This document shows positions 1-6,909 of a stretch of 64,000 nt of DNA, in pieces. The first letter of the stretch is position 1, and each line of letters opens with the position of its first letter. The DNA is from Lachnospiraceae bacterium C7. GTDB taxonomy: Bacteria > Bacillota > Clostridia > Lachnospirales > Lachnospiraceae. Made by a program: the position numbers and the translations under genes. Under the pieces are notes generated by a model. It saw nothing but the letters and a program-made list of their open reading frames with translations, was not told where the DNA came from and ran no database searches. Location: positions 1 through 64,000 of the forward strand of contig FOPE01000004.1 of assembly GCA_900113385.1 (NCBI GenBank), given 5' to 3'.

Positions 1-412
1 CCTCATCCCACCCGATGAAGTGCATTTGATGCCAGACTTATTTTTTGAAAAGTAACTAAAAGACTTAAATGCAGGTAGTGATCGATTTGTCAATAGGTGT
101 TATTAGATGGGTCGCGTTTACTTTTGCATAAGAATTAGCCAGCCGTCTGTTTGCTATGCAATTTTCAATATACCCACTGTCTGGAATAAGGTAATTATAG
201 CACCTTTTCAGAAAGAAGGTAGCCTAAAAAAAGTCGAATTTGATGTCAAAAATCGATTTTGTGTAATCAGACGATATTTCAGTTGGGTTTTAGTTTTTCA
301 TTCAAGGATAAATGTAAAGAGATGAGAGCGGAAATCAAAACAAAGGCCTTTGCAAAATTTAAACAATCAGCTCAACTTATAAATTAGATATTGCATTTTG
401 GAGGTAATTATT
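1..412. other. No supported gene (window start)
   Basis: I see no convincing gene here. A 72-codon open frame from an ATG at 107 has no ribosome binding site, no recognisable motif and poor amino-acid composition, so I treat it as chance. The final bases before 413 carry the GGAGGT ribosome binding site of the next gene (400-405). Confidence 0.6.
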
Positions 413-790
413 ATGAAAACATGGAAATTAGTTAGCGGTATTATTTCAATTATTTTATTCGTATTTGTGGCATTTCAGTCATGTGCAGCAGGTATTAGTA
501 ATGCACTTGAGGAAAATGGCCAAGTAAGTGGCTCAGCCGGAATTATAGTTTCAATTATGCTATTAGCAGGTGGAATTGTATCAGTTGCTACTAGAAAGTC
601 ACAGAAAAAAGGTGGCAATATAGCTCTTGTTATTTTATTTGGTTTAGGAGCATTAATTGGAGTCACATCAGCTGGAGATTTCACAGATTTATATGTTTGG
701 TCAGTATGGTGCTTGATCAACGCAGTATTAGCAGTGGTTGCTATCATTAAAAATAAGCAGATAGATGAACCAACAAACGAACAATTATAG
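413..790 (+). CDS. Small four-helix membrane protein, function unknown
   Basis: This encodes 125 residues with about four hydrophobic helices (near residues 5-25, 38-56, 66-84 and 92-112) and a short acidic C-terminal tail. The start is the ATG at 413, because GGAGGT at 400-405 sits 7 bases upstream; an in-frame TTG at 398 overlaps that site and is rejected. Similar small proteins beginning MKTWK and containing a QSCAAG stretch occur in gut Firmicutes and their mobile elements, from memory and not checked. It lies just before an IS-end-like palindrome and two more small membrane or anchored proteins, which suggests an accessory patch. No enzymatic motif is visible and I do not assign a function. 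Confidence 0.8.
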   Translation: MKTWKLVSGIISIILFVFVAFQSCAAGISNALEENGQVSGSAGIIVSIMLLAGGIVSVATRKSQKKGGNIALVILFGLGALIGVTSAGDFTDLYVWSVWCLINAVLAVVAIIKNKQIDEPTNEQL

Positions 791-865
791 AACAAGGTTA
801 CACCTAATAAAACCTGTGTATTAGAAAAAAGAGAGTACACTAATAAACAGAGTTCTATTAGTAAA

Positions 866-956
866 GAGCACCTTGAGGTGTACCGACCCCCCAAAAGTTA
901 GACCTAAAAAATCTAACGATGGGAGGTCGGTACAGAATAGGGGCCTTGAGGTGCTC
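866..956. repeat. Long imperfect palindrome, IS-end-like
   Basis: Nested inverted arms are visible: GAGCACC (866-872) with GGTGCTC (950-956), GTACCGACC (880-888) with GGTCGGTAC (925-933), and GTTAGA (897-902) with TCTAAC (912-917). The left arm, TGTACCGACCCCCCAAAAGT, resembles terminal inverted repeats of IS3-family elements in Firmicutes, but no transposase lies between the arms. The decamer CCTTGAGGTG also occurs twice, at 871-880 and 944-953. It is probably a collapsed or non-autonomous insertion-sequence remnant; an RNA hairpin is the alternative. It sits between two genes and disrupts neither. Confidence 0.6.
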
Positions 957-992
957 ATTATTATAAAATATATAGAAAATGGAGACAAGATA

Positions 993-1304
993 ATGGAACA
1001 AAAAGATTTAAATTTTGATTATAACAATAATGAAAATTCACAAGGAATAGCTCAATTTAATACGGCTCAACCTAATAATGTTGCACAAGAAGGAACTATT
1101 GATCGTAAGCAAGGTTTTAAAATTTTTGGAATTGTTGTAAGCCTAATAATGATCATTTTAGGAATAATTTGTATCGCTGATACAACTCATTTTGGAGGGG
1201 ATTACTATACAGAAATATATCAAACTGTAAGAAAAGGTTTTGGAATTTTATTTGTTTTTTTAGGTACTATGTCTATTGTATATATGGAAATTAAAGGAGA
1301 ATAG
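993..1304 (+). CDS. Small two-helix membrane protein, function unknown
   Basis: This encodes 103 residues. An Asn/Gln-rich cytoplasmic N-terminus (about 1-38) is followed by a helix near residues 43-62, a short polar loop with several Tyr, and a second helix near 80-97. The start is the ATG at 993, preceded by GGAGAC at 981-986; an open frame continues upstream to 873 but runs through the palindrome and has no binding site. The gene ends 3 bases before the next start, so the two are probably cotranscribed and translationally coupled. I recognise no family. Confidence 0.75.
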   Translation: MEQKDLNFDYNNNENSQGIAQFNTAQPNNVAQEGTIDRKQGFKIFGIVVSLIMIILGIICIADTTHFGGDYYTEIYQTVRKGFGILFVFLGTMSIVYMEIKGE

Positions 1305-1307
1305 TTA

Positions 1308-1694
1308 ATGAAACGCGCAATAAAGATAGGGATTGTAATTCTCATGTTAGGTTTGATAGCCGGCACAGCAGTCTATGTGAATTACACTAATAAAGAAACA
1401 GTAGAAAGTAAATATAAAAAAGAATATAAGCAAGATGATGATTTAGATGATGATGACTACGACTCAGATTCAGATGATGATTTAAATGATGATGACTACG
1501 ACTCGGATTCAGATGATGATTTAAATGATGATGACTACGACTCGGATTCAGATGATGATTTAGATGATGATGACTATGACTCGGATTCAGATGATGATGA
1601 CTACGACTCAGACTTAGCTTATGATTATTATGATTCAAATAATTATGATAATTTACTAGATGGCTACATGCCATGGGATAAAGTTGATGAATAA
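1308..1694 (+). CDS. Membrane-anchored Asp/Ser-repeat protein
   Basis: This encodes 128 residues. An N-terminal signal anchor (about residues 5-25, ending in VYVNYTN) is followed by a Lys/Glu linker and then about 60 residues made almost only of Asp, Ser and Tyr, in 13-residue tandem units of the type DDDYDSDSDDDLN. A short tail ends MPWDKVDE. No cleavage site or sorting motif is evident, so I predict an anchored protein with an extremely acidic domain outside the membrane. Such domains can bind Ca2+ or other cations, or act as charged spacers, but that is inference. The ribosome binding site AAAGGAG lies inside the end of the preceding gene. Repeat number could vary by slippage. Confidence 0.75.
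   Translation: MKRAIKIGIVILMLGLIAGTAVYVNYTNKETVESKYKKEYKQDDDLDDDDYDSDSDDDLNDDDYDSDSDDDLNDDDYDSDSDDDLDDDDYDSDSDDDDYDSDLAYDYYDSNNYDNLLDGYMPWDKVDE
1434..1612 (+). repeat. 39-bp in-frame tandem repeat
   Basis: About four near-identical 39-bp units encode DDDYDSDSDDDLN/D. The units differ only at a few positions (for example CTCAGA versus CTCGGA, and TTAAAT versus TTAGAT), so they are recent or homogenised. The unit length is a multiple of three, so gain or loss of a unit keeps the reading frame. Confidence 0.85.
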
Positions 1695-1777
1695 TTTTCA
1701 TAGCACATTTATTTTAAAAATTCAAGCCTATTATTATTTAAACTCTGGCCGAAATATTTAGTGGAGAATTAAGTGAA

Positions 1778-2524
1778 ATGTTGAATATAGAAAGGGCGAG
1801 GATTATGAGAAACATATCTATTTTTTTGAGTGTTAAAAAAACATTACGAGTCGTTGCAAAAATTATAAAATATATTGTTGTAATTGTTGGATTCTTAGCT
1901 TTTATAAAAGAATCTAAATTAAGAAGAATGGATTCAAAACATGAATATTCTGGATTTTATGAAAAATATCTAAAAAGACCATTAGATGCAATGATAGCAG
2001 CAAGTTTGCTACTAATAGGTCTTCCATTCATATTTGTTAAATTAATAAAAAATAAAATAAAATACGGTTCAGAAATATTTAAATTCCAAGATAAAAGCGG
2101 AAAAAATGGAAGATTTTTCCAAATGATGCAATTTAGACCATGTAAAGGTGGAAAAAGAAAAAAAGGTTGTTTGTTGTCTAAAGTGCCTGAACTTATAAAC
2201 ATCTTGAAAGGTGATATGAGTTTTGTAGGACCATGTCCATTAGAACCAAAATATGTTCGATTGTATAATAATCATCAGCGTCGCAGACAAGAAGTTCGTC
2301 CAGGAGTTACTGGACTTGCTCAAATTCACAAAAATAATATGAATTCAATAGTATGGGAAAAAATTTTTGACTGGGACGTGAAATATGTCGACAATGTAAC
2401 ATTGCTTGGAGATTTAAAGATACTTTTTTCAACGTTCAAAAATTGGATTTTACGTAAAAATACAGAATTTGTAAAATTTGATGAGGTAGCACCATTTGAA
2501 GGAACTATGCATGATTTTAATTAG
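1778..2524 (+). CDS. Divergent bacterial sugar transferase (phosphoglycosyl transferase fold), probably inactive
   Basis: This encodes 248 residues. After a hydrophobic N-terminal segment (about 28-45), residues 63-230 match the monotopic polyprenyl-phosphate sugar-phosphate transferase family: a KRPLDAMIAASLLLIG re-entrant helix, an F-R-P site, VPELINILKGDMSFVGP, EVRPGVTGLAQ and WDVKYVD. Functional members carry an Asp-Glu catalytic pair in a DELPQL motif just before NVLKGDMS; here that position reads SKVPEL, so both acids are lost. GPRPL is changed to GPCPL, and the loop after F-R-T-M is shortened. I infer a pseudoenzyme or a strongly altered activity. ATG 1778 (GGAG at 1763-1766) and ATG 1805 are both possible starts. 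No other glycan genes are nearby. Confidence 0.75.
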   Translation: MLNIERARIMRNISIFLSVKKTLRVVAKIIKYIVVIVGFLAFIKESKLRRMDSKHEYSGFYEKYLKRPLDAMIAASLLLIGLPFIFVKLIKNKIKYGSEIFKFQDKSGKNGRFFQMMQFRPCKGGKRKKGCLLSKVPELINILKGDMSFVGPCPLEPKYVRLYNNHQRRRQEVRPGVTGLAQIHKNNMNSIVWEKIFDWDVKYVDNVTLLGDLKILFSTFKNWILRKNTEFVKFDEVAPFEGTMHDFN

Positions 2525-2579
2525 CAGAAAATTGTGATTAATAAAAGGTTTATAATTTAAGAAAAAACAATAGAATTAT

Positions 2580-2709
2580 GTCTGATTTTAGATTGAATAG
2601 GAACGGAATTTTGGTTAATTTTACAATTTTTCCCATGTCACCTTGAATACATCAGCACTTTAATGTAAAATAGAAAAAAAGCGAAGGGAGAGTTTAGTCT
2701 AAATCAGAC
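2580..2709. repeat. Nested inverted repeats before sstT
   Basis: GTCTGATTTTAGA (2580-2592) pairs with TCTAAATCAGAC (2698-2709) with one bulge, and inside it ATTTTACA (2618-2625) pairs with TGTAAAAT (2664-2671). The outer right arm ends 11 bases before the sstT start. Because the likely promoter lies between the arms, the structure could form in full only in read-through RNA, or it could act as DNA. Confidence 0.4.
2643..2671 (+). promoter_or_regulatory. Probable promoter of sstT
   Basis: A TTGAAT -35 box (2643-2648) and a TAAAAT -10 box (2666-2671) are separated by 17 bases. This would place the transcription start about 45 bases before the sstT ATG. Confidence 0.55.
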
Positions 2710-2720
2710 GGAATTATATT

Positions 2721-4025
2721 ATGGAATTATTAAAAAAATTTAAGAAAGTTGGGAGAGCATATAACGATACAAGTCTTGTTATAAGGATAATTGTAGGTAT
2801 GTTATGTGGTGTCGTGTTTTACATGGCCCTTCCAAAAGTAACAGGAATTAGTATTTTAGGTGATTTATTTGTAGGAGCACTTAAAGCTATTGCACCTATT
2901 TTAGTTTTTGTTTTAGTTAGCAGTGCTTTAGCAGCAGGTAGTTCGAAACTAGATAAGCGTTTCGGATTAGTTATTTTGTTTTATTTGTTAAGCACATTTT
3001 TAGCAGCAGTGTCTGCGGTAGTTTTAAGCTTTGCGTTTCCACAGAAACTAGCATTAAAAGCTGCAGCAAAATCTACATCTGCGCCAGGTGGTATAGGTGA
3101 GGTAATCAAAAACGTATTACTAGATGCAGTTCAGAATCCTCTAAATGCCATTATAGAAGGAAAATATATAGGAATTTTATTTTGGGCAGTTCTTTTTGGA
3201 TTTGCCATAAAAAATATAGGGAGTGACACAACTAAGCGCTTCATGAAGGATGTATCAGATAGTATATCTCAAATTGTAAAATGGATAATTAACTTTGCGC
3301 CATTTGGTATTGCAGGCCTTGTGTATACAAATCTTGTTGATAATGGCCTTAAAGTTTTTTTGAAGTATGGAAAGTTACTTGCACTATTAATAGGATGTAT
3401 GTTAGTAGTTGCATTTGTTGTAGATCCTTTAATTGCTGGAATAGCATTAAAGCGTAATCCATATCCACTTGTAATTAAATGCTTAAAAGAAAGTGGAATT
3501 ACAGCATTTTTTACAAGAAGTTCAGCAGCAAATATTCCAGTAAATATGGAGCTTTGCGAGAGAATGGGATTAGACAAAGATATGTATTCAGTATCTATTC
3601 CATTAGGAGCTACAATTAACATGGATGGAGCAGCTATAACGATTACCGTAATGACACTTGCAGCAGCTAATACAGTAGGCGTAAATGTAAGTATTGGAAC
3701 AGCAATATTGTTAAGTGTTTTATCAGCACTTGCAGCTTGTGGAGCTTCAGGCGTAGCAGGTGGTTCATTGCTTTTGATTCCAATGGCTTGTTCATTATTT
3801 GGAATATCAGATACAGTAGCTATGCAAGTAGTTTCAGTAGGATTTATGATAGGTGTTGTACAAGATTCAATTGAGACAATGCTTAATTCTGCAGGAGATG
3901 CGATGTTTGCAGCAACAGCAGAGTTTTGCCAGTGGCAAAAGGAAGGCAAAAGATTGCCAGACTTTATGTACAGTAGAAAAGAAAAAGCTGATTTTGCTAA
4001 TCAAATGAGTGAAAATTTAGAATAG
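2721..4025 (+). CDS. sstT: Serine/threonine:Na+ symporter SstT
   Basis: This 434-residue protein of the dicarboxylate/amino acid:cation symporter family imports L-serine and L-threonine with Na+ across the cytoplasmic membrane. Eight or so hydrophobic segments are visible, together with family signatures: the serine-rich re-entrant loop TRSSAANIPVNMELCERMGL near 268-288, IPLGATINMDGAAITI near 294-310, and GASGVAGGSLLLIPMA near 340-356. The ribosome binding site is weak (GGA about 10 bases upstream). It is monocistronic, with a promoter at 2643-2671 and a terminator at 4047-4101. Other members of the family move glutamate or aspartate, but sequence style and length favour SstT. Confidence 0.9.
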   Translation: MELLKKFKKVGRAYNDTSLVIRIIVGMLCGVVFYMALPKVTGISILGDLFVGALKAIAPILVFVLVSSALAAGSSKLDKRFGLVILFYLLSTFLAAVSAVVLSFAFPQKLALKAAAKSTSAPGGIGEVIKNVLLDAVQNPLNAIIEGKYIGILFWAVLFGFAIKNIGSDTTKRFMKDVSDSISQIVKWIINFAPFGIAGLVYTNLVDNGLKVFLKYGKLLALLIGCMLVVAFVVDPLIAGIALKRNPYPLVIKCLKESGITAFFTRSSAANIPVNMELCERMGLDKDMYSVSIPLGATINMDGAAITITVMTLAAANTVGVNVSIGTAILLSVLSALAACGASGVAGGSLLLIPMACSLFGISDTVAMQVVSVGFMIGVVQDSIETMLNSAGDAMFAATAEFCQWQKEGKRLPDFMYSRKEKADFANQMSENLE

Positions 4026-4046
4026 AATATTAGGAAAATATATAAA

Positions 4047-4101
4047 ACCGACCTTGTTTTTAGAAAAAGTGAAAAAATCTAAAAATGAGGTTGGTATTTT
4101 T
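4047..4101 (+). terminator. Intrinsic terminator after sstT
   Basis: Arms of about 18 bases (ACCGACCTTGTTTTTAGA and its near complement ending GAGGTTGGT) enclose an A-rich loop and are followed by ATTTTTAT. Confidence 0.8.
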
Positions 4102-4120
4102 ATGCCTAAAATGATATAAT
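4091..4120 (+). promoter_or_regulatory. Promoter of the methyltransferase gene
   Basis: An extended -10 element TGATATAAT has its TATAAT at 4115-4120. A TTGGTA at 4091-4096, inside the preceding terminator arm, lies 18 bases upstream as a possible -35 box. Confidence 0.55.
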
Positions 4121-4162
4121 TTAAGTTAGAAACAACTAACTTAAACGATAAGGGGAAAAACT

Positions 4163-4813
4163 ATGAAAACAGCAAATGAATATAAAAAATTAACTATTAG
4201 GGAATTTACAAAGGCAGCAGATGTTTATGAAACAGACAAAGCCGGAATATACGAGATGTGCAGAAAAGATTACCCATATATAAAAGATGAACTAGATAAA
4301 ATTGAATATAAGGATTTACTTGACTGTGGTTGCGGTACGGGAGCTATGATTTCTCTTTTACATGAAAATGACAGTAGCAAAAATTATACAGGTTTAGATA
4401 TTACTCCACGTATGATAAAGGTAGCTAATGAAAAAAAATTACAATCTGCACAATTTATAGTAGGGGATTGTGAAGAAATTCCTTTTGAAGATGAAAGTTT
4501 TGATGTGATAATTTGCACAAATAGTTTTCATCATTACCCTAATCCACAGCGCTTTTTTGACAATGCATATAGAGTGCTAAGAAAGGGCGGATACTTGATT
4601 TTTCAGGACTATACAGCCTCTAAAGCGTTAGTGTGGTTTTTAAATCATACGGAGATGCCAATTGCTAACGTAATAGGACATGGGGATGTTGCAATGCACA
4701 CCCAAAAGGAAGTTGGCGAATTTTGCCAAAAAGCAAATTTGCAAGTAGAAAAGATACAGGCATCTAAAGGAATGCGTCTACATTTAGTGGCTAAAAAGCC
4801 GAAAGCATATTAG
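4163..4813 (+). CDS. Class I SAM-dependent methyltransferase
   Basis: This 216-residue protein has the UbiE/Methyltransf_11-type fold. Motif I is LDCGCGTG at residues 53-60, an acidic residue ends strand 2 (GLDITPRM), and IVGDCEEIPFEDESFDVIIC gives motifs II-III, followed by FHHYPNPQRFFDNAYRVLRKGGYLIF. The substrate cannot be read from sequence: the C-terminal part is short and lacks a recognisable substrate domain. AGGGG lies 8 bases before the ATG. The gene is transcribed alone from the promoter at 4115-4120. Confidence 0.85.
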   Translation: MKTANEYKKLTIREFTKAADVYETDKAGIYEMCRKDYPYIKDELDKIEYKDLLDCGCGTGAMISLLHENDSSKNYTGLDITPRMIKVANEKKLQSAQFIVGDCEEIPFEDESFDVIICTNSFHHYPNPQRFFDNAYRVLRKGGYLIFQDYTASKALVWFLNHTEMPIANVIGHGDVAMHTQKEVGEFCQKANLQVEKIQASKGMRLHLVAKKPKAY

Positions 4814-4903
4814 AAAAATGAACAAAATGAATGAAAAAAACATACAATTTCACCAAAAATAAAAAAAATAATAAAAAAATGTTCCTATTGTTTCAAAATA
4901 TAG

Positions 4904-4909
4904 TATAAT
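4904..4909 (+). promoter_or_regulatory. Possible -10 box in the tgt leader
   Basis: A perfect TATAAT lies 230 bases before tgt. No good -35 box is present at 17 bases (GTTCCT is the best). A terminator follows at 4997-5045, so RNA from here may end before tgt. Confidence 0.45.
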
Positions 4910-4915
4910 TATATC

Positions 4916-5045
4916 TGAGGATGATAAAAGAAGTTAAAACAAGAGGTTGATGAGGTTACAAAAAGGTTAGATAAAATTAATAAAACATATCTAGTCAAAA
5001 AGCCATTAAGAGTATATAATGTATTCTTAGTGGCTTTTCATTTTA
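4916..5045 (+). ncRNA. Candidate short leader RNA or attenuator before tgt
   Basis: Within the 322-base gap between the methyltransferase and tgt, a TATAAT is followed about 90 bases later by an intrinsic terminator, and tgt begins 90 bases beyond that. The stretch has no convincing ORF (MIKEVKTRG at 4921-4950 lacks a spaced binding site). I checked for the preQ1 aptamer common before queuosine genes and did not find its CCUC/CUAA arrangement. Confidence 0.35.
4997..5045 (+). terminator. Intrinsic terminator in the tgt leader
   Basis: AAAAGCCATTAAGAGTATA and TATTCTTAGTGGCTTTT form a near-perfect 16-base-pair hairpin ending in a T-rich tract (CTTTTCATTTT). Confidence 0.8.
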
Positions 5046-5135
5046 GAAAGAATTTATCTTTTTGAAAGGTTCGTCTAACTGTGCTTTAGAAATTGAACTT
5101 AAGGAAGCTACAAGAAGATTTAAAGGAGATAAATA

Positions 5136-6296
5136 ATGGCAAAATATGAATTATTGAAACAAGATGGCCGTGCAAAAAGAGGTGTTTTTCACACAGTGCA
5201 TGGCGATATTCAGACACCAGTATTTATGAATGTTGGTACAGTAGCAGCTATCAAAGGTGCTGTATCTACTACTGACTTAAAAGACATTAAATGTCAAGTT
5301 GAGTTATCTAATACATATCATCTTCATGTTCGTACAGGTGATAAACTCATTAAAGAAGTTGGTGGACTTCACAAATTTATGGTTTGGGATAGACCAATTC
5401 TTACAGATTCCGGCGGATTCCAAGTTTTCTCATTAGCAAAACTTAGAAAAATTCATGAAGAGGGTGTATACTTTAACTCTCATATTGATGGACATAAAAT
5501 TTTTATGGGACCAGAAGAAAGTATGCAAATTCAATCTAACTTAGGTTCTACAATTGCTATGGCCTTTGATGAGTGCCCACCAGCTCTTGCAGATAGAAGA
5601 TATGTAGCTAATTCAGTAGCTCGTACAACACGTTGGTTAGAGAGATGTAAAAACAAAATGACAGAACTTAATTCTCTTGAAGACACAGTTAATAAAGACC
5701 AGTTACTTTTTGGTATTAACCAAGGTGCTATTTTTGATGATATTCGTATTGATCATGCAAAGAGAATTTCAGAATTAGATTTAGATGGATATGCAGTAGG
5801 TGGACTTGCAGTAGGTGAGTCTCATGAGCAGATGTATCATGTACTTGACGTAACAGTTCCACACCTTCCATTAGAAAAACCAACATACCTTATGGGTGTA
5901 GGTACTCCAGCTAATATCTTAGAAGGAGTAGAGCGTGGAGTAGACTTCTTTGATTGTGTATATCCAAGTCGTAATGGACGTCATGGTCACGTATACACTA
6001 ATCAAGGAAAAATCAACTTATTCAATAAGAAATATGAAAAAGATATGCGCCCAATCGAAGAAGGATGTGGTTGTCCAGCATGTAGAACATATTCTAGAGC
6101 ATATATCAGACATTTGCTTAAAGCAAAAGAGATGCTTGGAATGAGACTTTGCGTATTACATAACCTATACTTCTATAATACTATGATGGAAGAGATTCGT
6201 GATGCTATTGATGATGGAAGATTCAAGAGCTACAAAGACGATAAAATTTACAATATGGGCCAAATAAACCGTGAAAAAGAGAAAAATAACGGATAA
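5136..6296 (+). CDS. tgt: tRNA-guanine transglycosylase
   Basis: This 386-residue enzyme exchanges G34 in the anticodon of Asp, Asn, His and Tyr tRNAs for the queuosine precursor preQ1. Visible hallmarks are the catalytic-loop Asp in LTDSGGFQVFSL (Asp near 91), GGLAVGE near 225, the NGRHGHVYT motif, and the zinc site CGCPAC followed by RAYIRHLL and LHNLYFY. The length is normal for the family. AAAGGAG precedes the ATG by 7 bases. yajC follows, as in many bacteria, although secDF does not follow here. No other queuosine genes are in the window. Confidence 0.97.
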   Translation: MAKYELLKQDGRAKRGVFHTVHGDIQTPVFMNVGTVAAIKGAVSTTDLKDIKCQVELSNTYHLHVRTGDKLIKEVGGLHKFMVWDRPILTDSGGFQVFSLAKLRKIHEEGVYFNSHIDGHKIFMGPEESMQIQSNLGSTIAMAFDECPPALADRRYVANSVARTTRWLERCKNKMTELNSLEDTVNKDQLLFGINQGAIFDDIRIDHAKRISELDLDGYAVGGLAVGESHEQMYHVLDVTVPHLPLEKPTYLMGVGTPANILEGVERGVDFFDCVYPSRNGRHGHVYTNQGKINLFNKKYEKDMRPIEEGCGCPACRTYSRAYIRHLLKAKEMLGMRLCVLHNLYFYNTMMEEIRDAIDDGRFKSYKDDKIYNMGQINREKEKNNG

Positions 6297-6301
6297 AAAG
6301 C

Positions 6302-6330
6302 TTGTAACAATTAGCATATTTGTGTAAAAT
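6302..6330 (+). promoter_or_regulatory. Promoter of yajC
   Basis: TTGTAA (6302-6307) and TAAAAT (6325-6330) are spaced 17 bases, with a TG two bases before the -10 box. The same -35/-10 pair recurs before ppdK. Confidence 0.7.
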
Positions 6331-6386
6331 ATACTTAGTTGGGAGACTACGGTCTGTATACTTAAGTAACAAATTAGGAGGAGAAA

Positions 6387-6716
6387 ATGATGGTTTCAAT
6401 TTTAGCATCATCTTCAGCAGCTACAGCTGGTTCAATGTGGATGACAATATTAATGCTTGTTGTAATGTTTGGGTTCATGTATTTTGCAATGATTCGCCCT
6501 CAGAAAAAAGAGCAACAGCAGAAAGAGATTATGTTAAAAGAGCTTGCAGTAAATGATACAGTGCTTACAACTTCAGGATTTTACGGTACAGTTATTGACG
6601 TAAAAGAAGGCGATGATACAGTTATTGTTGAATTTGGTAACAACAGAAATTGCCGTATTCCAATGCAGAAAGCAGCAATCGCTCAGGTTGAAAAACCAGA
6701 AGATTCAGTTAAATAA
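6387..6716 (+). CDS. yajC: Preprotein translocase accessory subunit YajC
   Basis: This 109-residue protein has one N-terminal transmembrane helix (about 12-31) followed by the diagnostic MIRPQKKEQQ stretch, and a small beta-rich domain with LTTSGFYGTVIDVKEGDDTVIVEFG. YajC associates with SecDF and the Sec channel at the cytoplasmic membrane. AGGAGG lies 5 bases before ATG 6387; ATG 6390 follows immediately and either could be used. It follows tgt but has its own promoter, and a terminator at 6745-6786 ends the unit. Confidence 0.95.
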   Translation: MMVSILASSSAATAGSMWMTILMLVVMFGFMYFAMIRPQKKEQQQKEIMLKELAVNDTVLTTSGFYGTVIDVKEGDDTVIVEFGNNRNCRIPMQKAAIAQVEKPEDSVK

Positions 6717-6744
6717 TTTTAACATTAATCTATAAATTAAAAGA

Positions 6745-6786
6745 TAAAGGCTTTGACAGGTATTAGATACTTGGCAAAGCCTTTTT
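6745..6786 (+). terminator. Intrinsic terminator after yajC
   Basis: AAAGGCTTTG and CAAAGCCTTTTT form the hairpin, followed by T residues. Confidence 0.85.
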
Positions 6787-6909
6787 AGTATTGAAAAAAA
6801 TAACTAGATGTTATATTATGTTAAGTAGTCTATAAATTTTGAAAATGATAATTAAAAATCAGATAATTCAAAAAGGGAAACATAATACTAGATACACGGA
6901 GGATTGAAA

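Noticed and set aside
107-325. 72-codon ORF at the window start
   Set aside because: It has no ribosome binding site, no recognisable motif and implausible composition (many Phe, Cys, Ile and Arg without a domain pattern).
475-894. 139-codon minus-strand ORF opposite the first membrane protein
   Set aside because: It is antisense to a gene with a clear start and binding site, and its sequence is the complement-strand shadow of hydrophobic codons.
1387-1701. His/Asn/Ser-repeat minus-strand ORF
   Set aside because: It is the antisense reading of the Asp/Ser tandem repeat; the plus strand has the anchor, the binding site and the coupled start.
3269-3949. 226-codon minus-strand ORF inside sstT
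   Set aside because: It lies entirely antisense to a well-supported transporter gene, with no binding site.
4916-5000. preQ1 riboswitch before tgt
   Set aside because: The GAGG and A-rich tract are suggestive, but the CCUC partner and CUAA tail of the aptamer are missing.
5062-5136. 24-codon TTG-started ORF overlapping the tgt start by TAATG
   Set aside because: It has no binding site before the TTG and no known family; the overlap is probably chance.
6720-6909. T-box or leucine leader before leuB
   Set aside because: I found no T-box GGUGG core and no Leu-rich leader peptide between the yajC terminator and leuB.
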